A DNA stretch of 41,945 nucleotides from Jaapia argillacea MUCL 33604. Lineage: Eukaryota > Basidiomycota > Agaricomycetes > Jaapiales > Jaapiaceae. The translations under genes were made by a program, and so were the position numbers. The stretch is from positions 1-41,945 of the forward strand of contig KL197796.1 of the NCBI GenBank assembly GCA_000697665.1, read 5' to 3'. The notes beneath the pieces are model-generated. The model saw only the letters and a program-made list of their open reading frames with translations. It had not been told where the DNA came from and did no database searches. Below, one piece after another: positions 1 through 9,981 of the stretch (positions are counted from its first letter, which is position 1; each line of letters begins with the position of its first letter).

Positions 1-440
1 CAGATTACCATCTTCCCTCACCCCCTACACATCCACTTTCAAATTCTCATCAAGTTCTTCCACTCTCAGATTCCCATCCCTCTTCATTGCTAGCTCAATC
101 AATTCAATGGTTTCCATTTCTCACCCTCTCAGATTCCCATTCCCATTCATTCCCTGTTTCAGTAACCATTCACTCTTCAGCATACTCTCTTATTCCAACT
201 CATTCATTCACTTGCAGGTTCATAACTTTCCCCCCTTACAACTTTCTAACCTATTCTCTTCCAGCTCCATATCCTCCCTCCTCATTCCCAACTCATCCAC
301 TCCTAGATTTTCATTTCCTGTTATTCCCAGTCCATTCACCCCTAGGTTCCTATCTTTCCCATTCTAGCTTGTCATCCTCCCCTTTCAGGTTCTCAACCTT
401 CTTCCTTCCTAGTTACCATTTTATTCCTCTACCCTACCAC
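1..440. repeat. Pyrimidine-rich degenerate minisatellite
   Basis: The top strand is almost entirely C and T with scattered A, and words such as CTCAGATTCCCAT and CTAGGTTC recur in imperfect units of roughly 30-50 nt. Long open frames here are low-complexity Ser/Pro/Phe translations without domain character, so I do not call them genes. It could be a decayed tandem repeat or a strand-asymmetric pyrimidine tract of a promoter. Confidence 0.6.
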
Positions 441-516
441 TAAACTATGGGATAGCAGATGACCATTCATCCCTAGGAAGAGTCACTCGAGACACTGCGC
501 TGGCGCGTGGGAGAGT

Positions 517-640
517 GTGACGTCACATGTGACTACCTTCCAAATCCGGCAACTGCTCCTGCTCCTGACCTCCGACTTTATACCCTCCACAGCACGCCAA
601 CCCAACCACAAAAATGGATAAAATAAAGTGCGTTGGATAG
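517..640 (+). promoter_or_regulatory. Promoter stub: overlapping palindromes, TATA box, short ORF
   Basis: A 10-bp palindrome GTGACGTCAC (517-526, a CRE/bZIP-type site) overlaps a second palindrome CACATGTG (524-531, an E-box). A TATA-like TTTATA lies at 577-582, and an ATG at 614 in an A-rich context opens only eight codons before TAG at 638. The arrangement looks like the promoter and first codons of a gene whose body has been replaced by the repetitive sequence that follows. No product can be assigned. Confidence 0.35.
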
Positions 641-960
641 CCAAGAAGGTACTCTATCAGATGGAGGGGTCCCACCCCCGGAAATCTCCGCCCCAATACT
701 TAATATTTATTTAAGAAAGGGGTATACAGTGCCTACTCTTCGGATAGCCTGTTATTCTTTACTCCTTTCGACTTATCTTGATTCGCTCGCGCTTCGCGCT
801 CGCTTCCCCCCTAACCCCTAACCTAACCCTAACCTAACCTACATGGCTACTCTAAGAATAGTCCATGGTACTATAAGGTGTCATACTGAGATCTTAATGC
901 TACTGGTCGGAATGCTAACAAATGTTCTATGGATCAGGTGATCAAGTAAAAAGAATGTGA
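641..960. repeat. Repetitive segment with interstitial telomere-like tract
   Basis: This gene-free stretch contains a mirror repeat made of GCTCGCGCTTCGCGCTCG-type sequence (about 784-803), followed at 806-841 by degenerate CCCTAA/CCTAA units. Basidiomycete telomeres are generally (TTAGGG)n, so the tract reads like the C-rich telomere strand, but it is short, impure and followed by unrelated sequence. It could be an interstitial telomere remnant or the end of a repeat element. Confidence 0.45.
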
Positions 961-1969
961 CAATCCATCACCGAATTGAAGCACATCAAGGCTGTGAAAG
1001 AACCTTGGCGATGCTCAAGTCGATTCAAAGCCCTCAAGGAAATGCTTCAGACAAACTGCCATTTGGATAAGATGGCAAGCGCCCGCCATCATTTCATGAC
1101 GCATGGTATGATGGAAGGTACAACATTGACATATACGGCCAAGATGTTGAGAGGCGAGCGTCCGGAACCACCCAACCCTCCTACTGAGGACGATGATGAA
1201 GATCACCGCCCATCACCAGGTCCCAGGGTATTGTCTTCAGTGGAGCTTGCTCGTACTGCCGGTACGTGATATTTTCAATGAACAAATGAATCCAGCTAAA
1301 CCTCTACTAGAACGTGGCTACCCAAGGAATGTGAATGACCTCACAACCTTCATTGGTCAACCAAAGTTCCCAGAACTGATCCGCCGCTTTCTCTTTGATC
1401 AGCTCAACCCCAACTCCGAAATCCCCTCGTCCGCGATCGCTCTCGATGACTTGCCTTATTTCACTGGTTCTGTATCAGTCTTTCACTCTGCTGTTGCTCG
1501 ATTTTATGCTCCAAGTGACCTTTGCGGAGCTGGCGGCATGCATCAAGAGCGCATCCGATCCAATCCTTGTTGGCGTGGTGAACATCCCCAACGTGACACG
1601 ATCTTCATTTTGCTAGATTCAGAACAACCTGGAATGCACGGCATGGTGATTGGTCATGTCTATCTATTCTTCTCCTTCGTCTTCGATGACACAAAGTATT
1701 CTTGTGCATTGGTTCATTGGTTAGTCCCGGTTGTGAAGGACGACGATACAGGCATGTGGGTTGCTCGACCCGAGTTCACTGGGAATGGCCGCCCAAGCCT
1801 CGCCGTGATTCACCTCGACTCTGTTGAATGGGCCGCACATCTTATTGGGGTTTATGGATCTGGTTTCTTACCTGCTGATTTCTTTCACGAGGACACATTA
1901 GACGTGTTTGGAGCATTTTATGTCAGTAAATACGCTGACCACCACATGCATGAATTCTTCGATTACTAA
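961..1969 (+). pseudogene. Plavaka-like transposon protein, C-terminal remnant
   Basis: The frame is open from the TGA at 958-960, with no ATG until about 1040. It continues to 1261, crosses a 49-nt GT-AG intron (1262-1310) in phase, and ends at TAA in 1969; from the TTG at 976 the spliced product is 314 residues. It reads KALKEMLQTN...PRVLSSVELA, then YPRNVNDLTTFIGQPKFPEL, FYAPSDLCGAGGM, CALVHWLVPV and AFYVSKYADHH. I recognise this from a protein family spread through Agaricomycete genomes and linked to Plavaka (CACTA-superfamily) transposons; the attribution is from memory. The transposase part upstream is absent and an in-frame stop precedes the remnant, so it is a truncated relic, although the retained exons are open and correctly spliced. 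Confidence 0.6.
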
Positions 1970-2830
1970 AATATTGATTGATTCTGTGACTGTACAACTA
2001 CTGTTCTTGCGTCTTGTTCACTTGGTTGACCTTGTCGCGAGCTTGTTCTCCTGGTTGGCTGGTCATCCGCCGAAAAAGTCCAAAAAAGCTTCCACAAGAC
2101 ACAAGCCATCTGTAGATTTGCTGATGCTGTTCCACTCCCTCGGCCCCGCAACGAGATACAAGAGAACAATGTTATCCTCCTGTCCTGTCGGATCATCGCA
2201 ATGACAGAATACCCCTTGCGTTAGCAATTCATTACTCTTGGAGGCTGGACAGTTGATGTCGCCCGTCACGGCATCTTGTCCACCGGCGATGAGTTTCTCC
2301 ATGCCTGAAGCGCCTTCTCTGTGTCCTCTCATGTTGATCTCCCTGCTTCTGAGACTTCTTTGCCCGGCTCTCATTGAACTGGTGTTGATCCCTCAGGCAT
2401 TAACGAAACTCTGTTCAACCTAAGCACTCTGTTTTGTCTCAGTGTTGGCTGCTGGGCTCATCCTCTACGGCTATTTTTGGCTCCCGCTCGGACGTTCTTG
2501 TCTACCTGAGCGTCAGGCCCTGTGTACCCCTGGCATGTAGACCGTCGAGTTGACCCATCTCCGCCGTGAACGGAGCGAGAGCATTGATCGTATCTCCATC
2601 ATCGCGAGGTTTCGCCAGTGAATACATCACCGTTACCAAAGTCCCAGAAAACTGACCATCACACAAGCACGTTTGTCGCACATCGGAGTTGATGCCCTCA
2701 GCCTCCTCTGCATTTTACGTTGTTTGAACTCCACCGGCTGTTCTCCAGGAACCAGGCGATGTTTCAAATGGCTTGCAAGGGTCATCAGGTTCTGTTTTTC
2801 TCCCATCTTTCGCCGAGGACAGGGTTAATT
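1970..2830. other. Intergenic, no gene recognised
   Basis: Only short frames of about 60-100 codons are open on either strand. None shows a recognisable motif, signal peptide or convincing splice chain. I see no tRNA-like or clear repeat structure. Confidence 0.4.
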
Positions 2831-2836
2831 TTGCGA

Positions 2837-2843
2837 TATAAAG
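2837..2843 (+). promoter_or_regulatory. TATA box of the small secreted protein gene
   Basis: TATAAAG lies about 220 bp upstream of the ATG at 3057. Between them, 3001-3050 can be read as a 5' leader intron: it starts with GT, has a CTAAC branch-like motif and ends in CTAG six bases before the ATG. The start is inferred from spacing only. Confidence 0.4.
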
Positions 2844-3056
2844 GCAACATGGCTCACTCACCGTACTTCACTAGCCCAAGTCGTAACATTCCTGTGTGTG
2901 CAGTCACCATTTGTCTCTCGAACCATCCCTAACCCCCCGCCCTGCAGGAGCCCGTCGACCGCAACTGTTTACCACCACCACAATTAACCACCTTCTTACG
3001 GTAGGCAAACACCTCTTCTCTCTCGGCTATCTAACCCGACGAGTGTCTAGTTCGAC

Positions 3057-3236
3057 ATGAGATTTTTCACCTCCACCGCTGTGCTCCTGCTCGCCCTCAT
3101 TGCGGGGACCAACGCCGTAGCGTTTGATAACGCTGCAGTGAAGGAGGCTCGTCAATTACAATGTGATCACGTCTGCGTTGCGCCGTACCACTTCTGTCCT
3201 CCCTCGTGCGGATGCTTCCTCGATACCTGCACTTAG
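3057..3236 (+). CDS. Small secreted six-cysteine protein
   Basis: A single exon of 60 codons encodes 59 residues. Residues 1-22 (MRFFTSTAVLLLALIAGTNA and following VA) form a textbook signal peptide: one Arg, a Leu/Ala-rich core and a small-residue cleavage region. The mature part is about 37 residues and holds six cysteines in the order C-x3-C-x6-C-x3-C-x-C-x4-C, with His, Tyr and Pro between them and the last Cys one residue from the end. A Lys-Glu-Ala-Arg segment before the first Cys could be a protease site. Six cysteines in so short a chain suggest three disulfides in an apoplast-facing peptide of the SSP/effector-like kind. I know no named family with this spacing. The signal peptide, even cysteine number and upstream TATA box argue that it is real. 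Confidence 0.65.
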   Translation: MRFFTSTAVLLLALIAGTNAVAFDNAAVKEARQLQCDHVCVAPYHFCPPSCGCFLDTCT

Positions 3237-3663
3237 ATGTCAATTTGAAGGGACAAAGATATTTCGTCACGTCGTTTCCCTTCCCTTTTGGTTGGCGCCA
3301 TTTGTTGTATAGGCTCGTCAGGCTACCTAGTGTTGATAATGATACTGTGCCGCGGCCGTCGAGATCCCCTGAAGTCCCGATTTTGCTGGCGCAACCTCGT
3401 TATGAATTTTGTTGACAATCGCACACCGCTACCGCAGGACAATTGATTCGGTGGAACAAGCTTAGATGAGGTTCAGAAAATCATCTCAAAGATATATTGA
3501 CGACACCGAAGGCAAGACTGTACTCCAGATAATAGGGCGTGGATGGTCCAATCCAAATGGCCGCACTCACTTTCTCCGCCGTGCCCGTTGATGGGCCGCC
3601 CCATCGTTAAGTCTCGAGGAACACCAGCATGATCGACGAATAGTGCTGGGCGCTCGTTAGCAG
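3237..3663. other. 3' flank of the secreted protein, no gene seen
   Basis: No convincing coding frame lies between the secreted-protein stop and the carnitine acetyltransferase remnant. Part of it should correspond to the lost extreme C-terminus of that minus-strand gene, but the expected ending (a Ser-Lys-His-rich segment after the GYITKE block) cannot be found. Confidence 0.4.
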
Positions 3664-4920
3664 TCATATGCAATATAACTCCTTGGTGATATACCCGGTT
3701 CCATAGCCATCCCTCGCAACGGGACTGAATCCGAGCAGATGCAAGGCAGGATTGCTGCAGTTCGAGGTTGATAATATCGACGTGTCAAGGAGGGTAAAAC
3801 CGGGGTCGGTAAACAGGGCGGGCATGGTACGTTGTCCGGTGTTATGCTGTCGTCGCTCAAGGGGGGAGGGGGGACGGTCATCATTGTTAGGGTCCAAGTT
3901 GCCTTCGATCTTGCGTTGTAAGAGACAGCGCAACGCGTAGAGGATTCTAGTGATGCGAAGCATCAGCGATGGTATCAAATGCGCGGTTACAATCCGTGAC
4001 AAACCTCTCCTGGCCGAGACCCTGACTACATTCCTTCGAAAACTTGGAGTGTCTCTTGTGTAACGCGACAACCTTGTCGGACGGGGGACAGTCGGAGAAG
4101 TAAGTCTGAACAAGATGCGATGTGTGAGCCACGAACAACAGGATTGGAAGAATAACTGACGTCGACAAATTGGACACTTTGCAATTGGACACTTCGGATC
4201 GATTCCGTTTGACCATGGAAGAACTATTTCATCATCGCGAGCTCGTAGGTACACTCAATTTGCCCTGCAAACGGTTCAGCACCCAAGAGACGAAAGAATT
4301 AACAACTGACGTACCATTAAATCCAAAGTCGACAAATCAAATCGATCAAACGTGTTTCGGCGCAATAAATGCCAGCTCGAAGCACGGCAGTGAGGGTTCA
4401 CTCCAACTTCTTTGGCGAAGTGTCAATCTGCTCCAAAGGAGGCGTGCGAGGGGCTTTCGAACCCCTGGCAGGATTGTAAGACTCGGCGTGAACGGAGAGA
4501 GGTGCATGGAAGAGAGTGGGCGCAGAGGTGTCGATGAAGCGAGCGAGAAGCACGAGTCCCTCCGTGAATATATCCGCGCTAAACCTAGGATACGTCAGAC
4601 GAGAGCATGATGAGGATGTAGATAACGACATACCTGAGGATAATGTGGCCATCGATACCAGTATGCTCGAAGTTGATTCCAGCAGCCCCGTTAGCAGTAA
4701 GGATGATTTAGAGCTACGAGCAGGCTGTGGTAAGCGACCCGTGTCTTTAGAAGTGAACTCGTTCCCAGTTGGCTTACCTTATCATACCACCAATTAGTAT
4801 AGATGCCGATCTATACACCACCTCGAAGAAGATAACTTCCTAAGGGGACATTGTCACAGAGCTCAGCGATGCCGTCAGGAGCGGTGTCGTCCAGACAAAC
4901 GAGGAAGAGGGCGTAGTCGA
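3664..4920 (-). pseudogene. Carnitine O-acetyltransferase, decayed
   Basis: Read down the minus strand from 4920, this follows the fungal choline/carnitine acyltransferase family (PF00755) in order: DYALFLVCLDDTAPDGIAEL, LRGGV, TNWWYDK, ANGAAGINFEHTGIDGH, RFSADIFTEGLVLLARFI, AETRLIDLI, CTYELAMMK, FFHGQTESIRSVQ, KECSQGLGQ, LYALRCLLQRK, ISTSNC-like STSNCSNPALHLLGF and DGYGTGYITKE. GT-AG introns still link the blocks. In-frame stops interrupt it at 4811-4813 (TAG), 4708-4710 (TAA), 4398-4400 (TGA) and 4224-4226 (TAG). About 40 codons around the expected catalytic-domain segment before CTYELA are missing, a few more are lost before HSKFSKEC, and the C-terminus is gone. When active, the family transfers acetyl groups between CoA and carnitine in peroxisomes or mitochondria. 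The disabled copy should make no enzyme. Confidence 0.8.
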
Positions 4921-6990
4921 CAATAGGTAGGCAGGAGACGGTCACTAGTTACCGTCATAGCCCCTCGAAAAAAATTTCCTCGTGTTGCAACTTATTCGTT
5001 CTGTTGGTCCAATCTAGCAGGTCTCTTTCCGTGTAACCTCAGAAACCACCAGGAAGGGTTGGCGAATAGGATGTCGTCACGAGGAGCTGAGATCCGCCAG
5101 GAACCACGTCAATTGCCGGTGAGAAACCTGCTGTTGTCGAGAGGTAGTAAACTGATATCGAAGTTGGAGTAGTTAGCACAAGAAGATTTTGTCCTGAGTG
5201 CCTTGTCGCCGTAGGAGCAGGCAACTGACCAAAGACCAAGGGGCAAAAGGGGGCAAAACACGATTTCGGCAAGTGGATGGTTTCGAAGGAGTACACGGCA
5301 GGAAGCAAGCCCAACATCCGCCAGGGGATTCATGAGTTGAGTGCCGAGGAGGACGCAAGTGTGGGTTCGACTACGTACAACTGGATCGAAAGGGCTTGAT
5401 GCACTGGTGCTGTTGAGTGGCAAATTTCGCAGGTCGCACTTGGGAACGGAGGGCTGGATTACCACGATGAGTTGAGGTGATGCGCCACCAGTGATACCAC
5501 AATTCTAGCAAACACCCAAAAGACCAAGCAGCCAAGCTCCCGATAGTCGACTGCCAATGAACGGAAGGACGAGGCGGATGGTACTGAGTTTGCAACACAT
5601 CTGGTAGCGCTGGAACTGCTTTTTGCAAGTTCCCATGATGCTGAACAATCGACGAGATCGGTGTAGGAGGTCACCAAGACAAAAGATTTGCGAAGTCTGT
5701 GAGTGATAGTTACACGCACGCATATGAGGAACGATCGTGAATAATGCTATTCGTTGAGCCAGTTCTAAAGTGCAGGAGTAGAACAGTTCAAACGCAGGTT
5801 TGGGATTCAAGAGGAGCGGGATGCTCCCGGTTCGACGAGTGCTGTCTTTCTGATCCAAAGGAAGTCGGACATAGAGTGGATGGTATTACTGGCGAAAAGA
5901 GGGAGCGGCAAGAGGAGATCCGACTCGAAAGGGGAGACTCGAATAGGAGCGAACTCGCTCGGCTGTAGGCAAGCAGGAAGGTCAGCGAGAGTGACGATTT
6001 GTTCGTGGGTGATGAGTGGGACCAGGTTTCAAGCCGAGGACCCGTAGAAGGTTTTCGGCTCAGCCAGAAGCTGCCTTTAGAGGCGGAAATAGTCCACGGG
6101 CGCGTTGTCGGCGAAGGATGTTGAGAGCGGATTACGGATGTGGAAAGACAGCACCGAGGTAGAGACTAGGATTGGTCTACAACAGAGATCCAGCGAGTGC
6201 GATCGCGACACTCGTTTGGTTGGGGTAGTCGCACCAAGACCACGTCGAGAATCCAAGGCTCGAGATCAGGGTAGCACAGCGTGTAGGGCAAACGAAACGG
6301 AAAATCTTTCGATATCGAACAGAAGGTCCAATGAAAGTGATCTCTTTAGTCGTTTTGTTCGCAGGTTGAGGGTATGAGATTGATTCAAACGAACAGTCGT
6401 CGGTGTTCGTGTGAAGTAGGTGCTAGATCAATGATTCGAGAGGAATGCGCGGTCGTCGAATGGAGAACACCGAAGGTAGGGAAGAGCCAAAGGATCGAGG
6501 GTAATAAGAGGTTAAAACTCAGTTTTCTTGGTTGATTTGAGAGGTTGTTACCTCCCAGAGTTCACCTCTGTGACGAGCAAGGATGGTCTTGCCACATCAC
6601 GGGAGGTCATGGTGTCGTCAGAGGGGCCTTTGAACCTCTCGGTTACCACGCAGGGTACCCGTAGTCGCACACAAGTATCAACGTACTCCCGAGTGCGAGT
6701 GTTTGCTGTGGAGGCGGGCGGTAAATACTTAGGCTGATCGTGAAGACTCCTTCCCAGACTCGCTACAGAGCGATGCTGGAGAGTAATCCAGCAGATACTG
6801 GTGTGATAGAGATAGTACCTGCAAGTCAGCCCACTGGCAAGGCAAAATAGCAGCGAAAAATCTGGAGATGCCAAGCCCAACGCCACACGCGCCACATCCA
6901 GATTTGGTCCCGCACCACCGCCCCAGCGCCTTTCGCTGGAACTGCGCAAAGCTCTGTTTCCTCCTGTTTAAAGCTCTGAAACAGGCGTTT
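4921..6990. other. Unassigned region, probably includes decayed acetyltransferase 5' part
   Basis: No intact gene is visible. Minus-strand sequence at about 5100-5450 hints at acyltransferase-like words (for example ASCRV) but frames change too often to follow, so I do not extend the pseudogene into it. The part from 5.7 to 6.95 kb has short open frames on both strands without domain features. An orphaned promoter or a second decayed gene cannot be excluded. Confidence 0.35.
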
Positions 6991-7033
6991 GTATCACCTC
7001 ACCTTCTATCCTCTCAAACCACCCACTTCCGCT

Positions 7034-7758
7034 ATGAGTTTCCCTATCAATAACCAACCCTCTCCTCCCGCTTCGATGGATCTTTACTACACCTCCAGCG
7101 AGAAAGGCTTGCACGACCTCCGATCGCACTGCCAATGCCAGAATCATTCTCAGGTCCACACCGATTCCCATTCACACCATAGCTGCCACCAGTCTCGATT
7201 CTGGCGCATCCTCTTCCCTGCGCTCCTATCGCTCTTCGGCCTCGTTGCACTCTCCGTCTTCGCATTGATACAGTACCCTGCACTTGGATCACTCCTGGGT
7301 TTGGACGATGGCGAGTTTTATACTGGATTGGCGAAGAGAGCAGTAGGAGATACAACTGGGAATCAAAGTACATTTGCGAGTCATAAACGTGCGTTGTCCG
7401 TTCAGATTTCATCAACGTCGCTCGATCCTGAAGTTTCTGTGCAGTCTACCTCATTGTCATTTTTGTCGGACTTGTAGTTGTTTTAGTCCTAGGGGTTATG
7501 CTCAGTTTCTGGTGTTGCAAAGGTGCGTCTCATGGTTCTCTCATCCAATTCATCTCTAACTTTACATTTGGTTGGCCAGGCTCTTTCGAGAACCCCCTCT
7601 GCTGCCCGTGCTACCTGTGTGCTTGCTGTGGCGGTCTTGGTACGTCCTCCCCTCCAACCTTCATAACACTGAGTAAATTCTAATTTTCCTATCGGATCAT
7701 AGCTTGTCTCGAATGTATTGGTTGTGGATTATGTGCCGAAGGTTTCGAGCAAATGTAA
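7034..7758 (+). CDS. Small two-helix membrane protein with cysteine-rich tail
   Basis: Four exons (7034-7388, 7445-7522, 7580-7639, 7703-7758) join in phase to give 182 residues; all donors are GTGCGT or GTACGT. The first ATG after upstream TTG codons is MSFPINNQ. Residues about 1-50 are polar and His/Cys/Ser-rich. A first hydrophobic segment near residues 58-80 ends in LSVFALIQYPALG, a loop follows, and a second segment (LYLIVIFVGLVVVLVLGVML) spans about 119-138. Directly after it come WCCK, then PLCCPCYLCACCGGL and CLECIGCGLCAEGFEQM, so the last 45 residues hold about 14 cysteines. Cysteines abutting a membrane helix are typical palmitoylation sites; metal binding is an alternative. I do not recognise a family. 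Perfect phase across three introns and the clear helices support a real gene. Confidence 0.75.
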
Positions 7759-8187
7759 TTGCCCCACTTTGGCGGCGTTTTGGGCCTCGGGAATCAATTT
7801 GTTAGTCTTTGTCGAGGTTAAGCCCTGGGAGAGGAAGTTGGGGCGATTAGATACGGCCTGAATTTGGCACGGAGCCAAGTATGTTTCCCTTCATTGTTGA
7901 ACTTGTCATCGTTACCATTCGTTGTGGTTCGCCAATACATAGTCGCTGTGTTCATATCATTCATGTCCGTCTGATCCCCATGTATGTCGGCCCCGACTCG
8001 TCCGTGAGGCGGCAAATATATTTGAGGATAGGCCATCCAACAAAGGAGTCGTCTCGCCGAACGCGACAGGCCGCGGTTGCAATGTAGTTATAAGTGATCG
8101 TACCGGAGAAATCCAAGCCTAGGCAACTGAGCGACGAACTAAATCCAACGGTACAGCATAGCCAGAGGGAAAACACAGCAGGCGGGC
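7759..8187. other. Intergenic, no gene seen
   Basis: This is the 3' flank of the membrane-protein gene, which meets the tandem F-box duplication at about 8188. There are short frames only and no recognisable motif. Confidence 0.4.
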
Positions 8188-9935
8188 GAGGAACGCCTCC
8201 TCGAGACCTCCGTAATCAAGCCAGGCTGTGATCACACAGGTCAAACAGCAGATGGTACAAAACTAGTTATGCTCCGTAAATAACGAGAGCACCGGCGGGA
8301 TCATTGAGCCCCGGAGACGAGCGCATAAGACCACGCTCATCACGACGGAAGCATACGTATCCGACCCACAACTCAGCCACGCTCGGACAATGAATCTCAA
8401 CCCCTGCCGCAACCCGACCAGACAAAGCCTCCTTCCCATGCTTCTTCAGACGCGCCATGGACTTTTCCTTGCCCTCGTCGAAAGTCAATGTATCGAGTAG
8501 AACCAGTTTTCGAAGATGTTGGAAGCGGCCCAGCCCCGGAAGAAATCGCTGGATAATATGACGCACATCAGCAGCGAAAAGGAAGGCAATAGGAGGGGAA
8601 TACAAACCAAAATACTTTCCTGCATGTCATCATCTTCTGAACGAATACCAGACGACCACCAGTTTCTCTCGCGGAGAAGATGAAGTGTCTCCAGTCGAGG
8701 GACGCACTCGAGGATATCTGAGCGACTCGGCAGTGTCAGAGCACTAAGTATTGAGTTCGATCGGGAACTCACCTTGAAACAATGTCAAACCAATTTCTGC
8801 CCTCGTGCTGAGCGCTCGGAGGCTCGCGCAGGATGTCCCCAATGCTTTCATCCAAGCAGTAAATGGGACGTCCTCATCTTGATACCACGTCCTCTCCTCG
8901 AAACGACGAATATTCGGACAGCGACCAATGATAAAGTGACAGCTTCGAGTGATGCTGAGGATCTCGAGAGTCTGTAGTGGTCCGCGCGTCTCCGGGAGAT
9001 TGGCGAAAGCAGAGATGAAGCCGGGAACGAGGTGGTCTTGTAGTTGGAAGACTAGGGTGTGTAGTCGCGGGAGCGAGGTGATGAACTCGGGGATACGCTC
9101 ATATGTCGTCGGAGTAGGAAGATATCTTTCAATATTCTCTCTCGAAATCCAAGCTGATAGCTCGAAGACTCTGTATTAAACGGATGATAGGCCATTTTAA
9201 CACAAGAGGGTTGAATCCAGAGGGAAAAAGTTACCTGACTGTACGGCACAATGCCGCATTACCAAGGAGCAAGGGTATCAACTCATCATACGACCCCCAA
9301 GATGGGCTCAACTCCGAACACGTCTTGTGGAACCTCAGTTTAGTGAACAGTGATGGGAGGCAAGCTTCCCTGGTGCGAGAATCCACAGAGGAGAGGGCGA
9401 GTAGGGTTTGGTGCCATGATTCGTCGTTTGAGTTGGCATCGTTCGAAGGAGAAGAAGAATCGGAGATGGAATCATAATCGTGAGCGGAGGTGGTGGTGTC
9501 GGGTGGATGGGTGGCCGTCGCTGTACAGATACATTCAAGTATGTCGTATGGGAGGTCGTTTCATGAGAAGACCATACTGTCGATTGGATGTTCAAAATGA
9601 AGGCGTCAAGGTGGACGGTCAGCCCCTAAAGTCGACTCAGACGTGTTGACATCGCGAACAGAGCTATAATTAGAGGATATCGGTAGCAAGTGTGCGGAGC
9701 AAAAGACGAAGACCATTTTGGGTCAAGGCTTGAATCGAGTCGGAATTCAGAAACACCAATGAGATCGCTGCACCGTAACTACAAGGAAAATTTACCTTGT
9801 ACGAAGTTACAGCGGCGCAACCTCACATTCAACAGTAGGAGAGTCTGAAGATCTTTGTAGCACTATAGTCGATGTGATTCTCCCAGTCCACGAATACATC
9901 CTGGTGGGGGCAAGCAGCAACGCGCACACTGCAAG
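8188..9935. repeat. Tandem segmental duplication, unit A
   Basis: This unit is homologous to 9982-11917. Both begin with the same sequence (GAGGAACRCCTCCTCGAGAC), carry an F-box-like gene with identical exon lengths on the minus strand, and extend into upstream DNA, where a stretch beginning GAGTCTGAARAYCTTTGTAGC is shared (9841 here, 11836 in unit B). Offset is about 1795 bp across the genes and about 1995 bp upstream, so unit B has roughly 200 bp extra in its 5' flank. Confidence 0.85.
8267..9575 (-). pseudogene. F-box-like protein, copy A, nonsense codon at position 5
   Basis: Four exons (9575-9235, 9170-8773, 8717-8608, 8548-8267) have lengths of 341, 398, 110 and 282 nt, exactly as in copy B, and give a 376-codon frame. 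The only fatal defect visible is codon 5: TGA (9561-9563) where copy B has TGG in the F-box segment FSWNDLPYDVLE. No in-frame ATG follows until well past the F-box, and the first donor is weakened (GTAACT versus GTACGT). Downstream, LPRLHTLVFQLQDHLVPGF, HFIIGRCPNIRRFEERTWYQ and LETLHLLRERNWWSSG look like irregular leucine-rich repeats of F-box substrate receptors. Either it is a very young pseudogene or translation starts in an exon I cannot see. The intron before RFLPGL (8549-8607) has good GTTTGT and CAG ends. Confidence 0.75.
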
Positions 9936-9981
9936 GGACGACGATGGGCACCATCCATGACGAACACCAAACCCACTCGTG
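9576..9981. other. Upstream region of copy A and duplication junction
   Basis: This holds the duplicated 5' flank of F-box copy A, followed by the junction with unit B at 9982. No independent gene is recognisable; short minus-strand frames shared with the 11.5-11.9 kb region have no known motif. Confidence 0.4.

Noticed and set aside
87-443. Long plus-strand open frames in the pyrimidine-rich start of the window
   Set aside because: Low-complexity Ser/Pro/Phe translation of a CT tract with no stop-poor alternative explanation needed; no domain, no splice signals.
784-803. GC-rich hairpin before the telomere-like tract
   Set aside because: On inspection the sequence is a mirror repeat (same order read backwards), not a reverse-complement palindrome, so it does not form a simple hairpin.
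3752-4797. Plus-strand open frames opposite the acetyltransferase
   Set aside because: They are antisense shadows; the minus strand carries ordered family motifs and introns.
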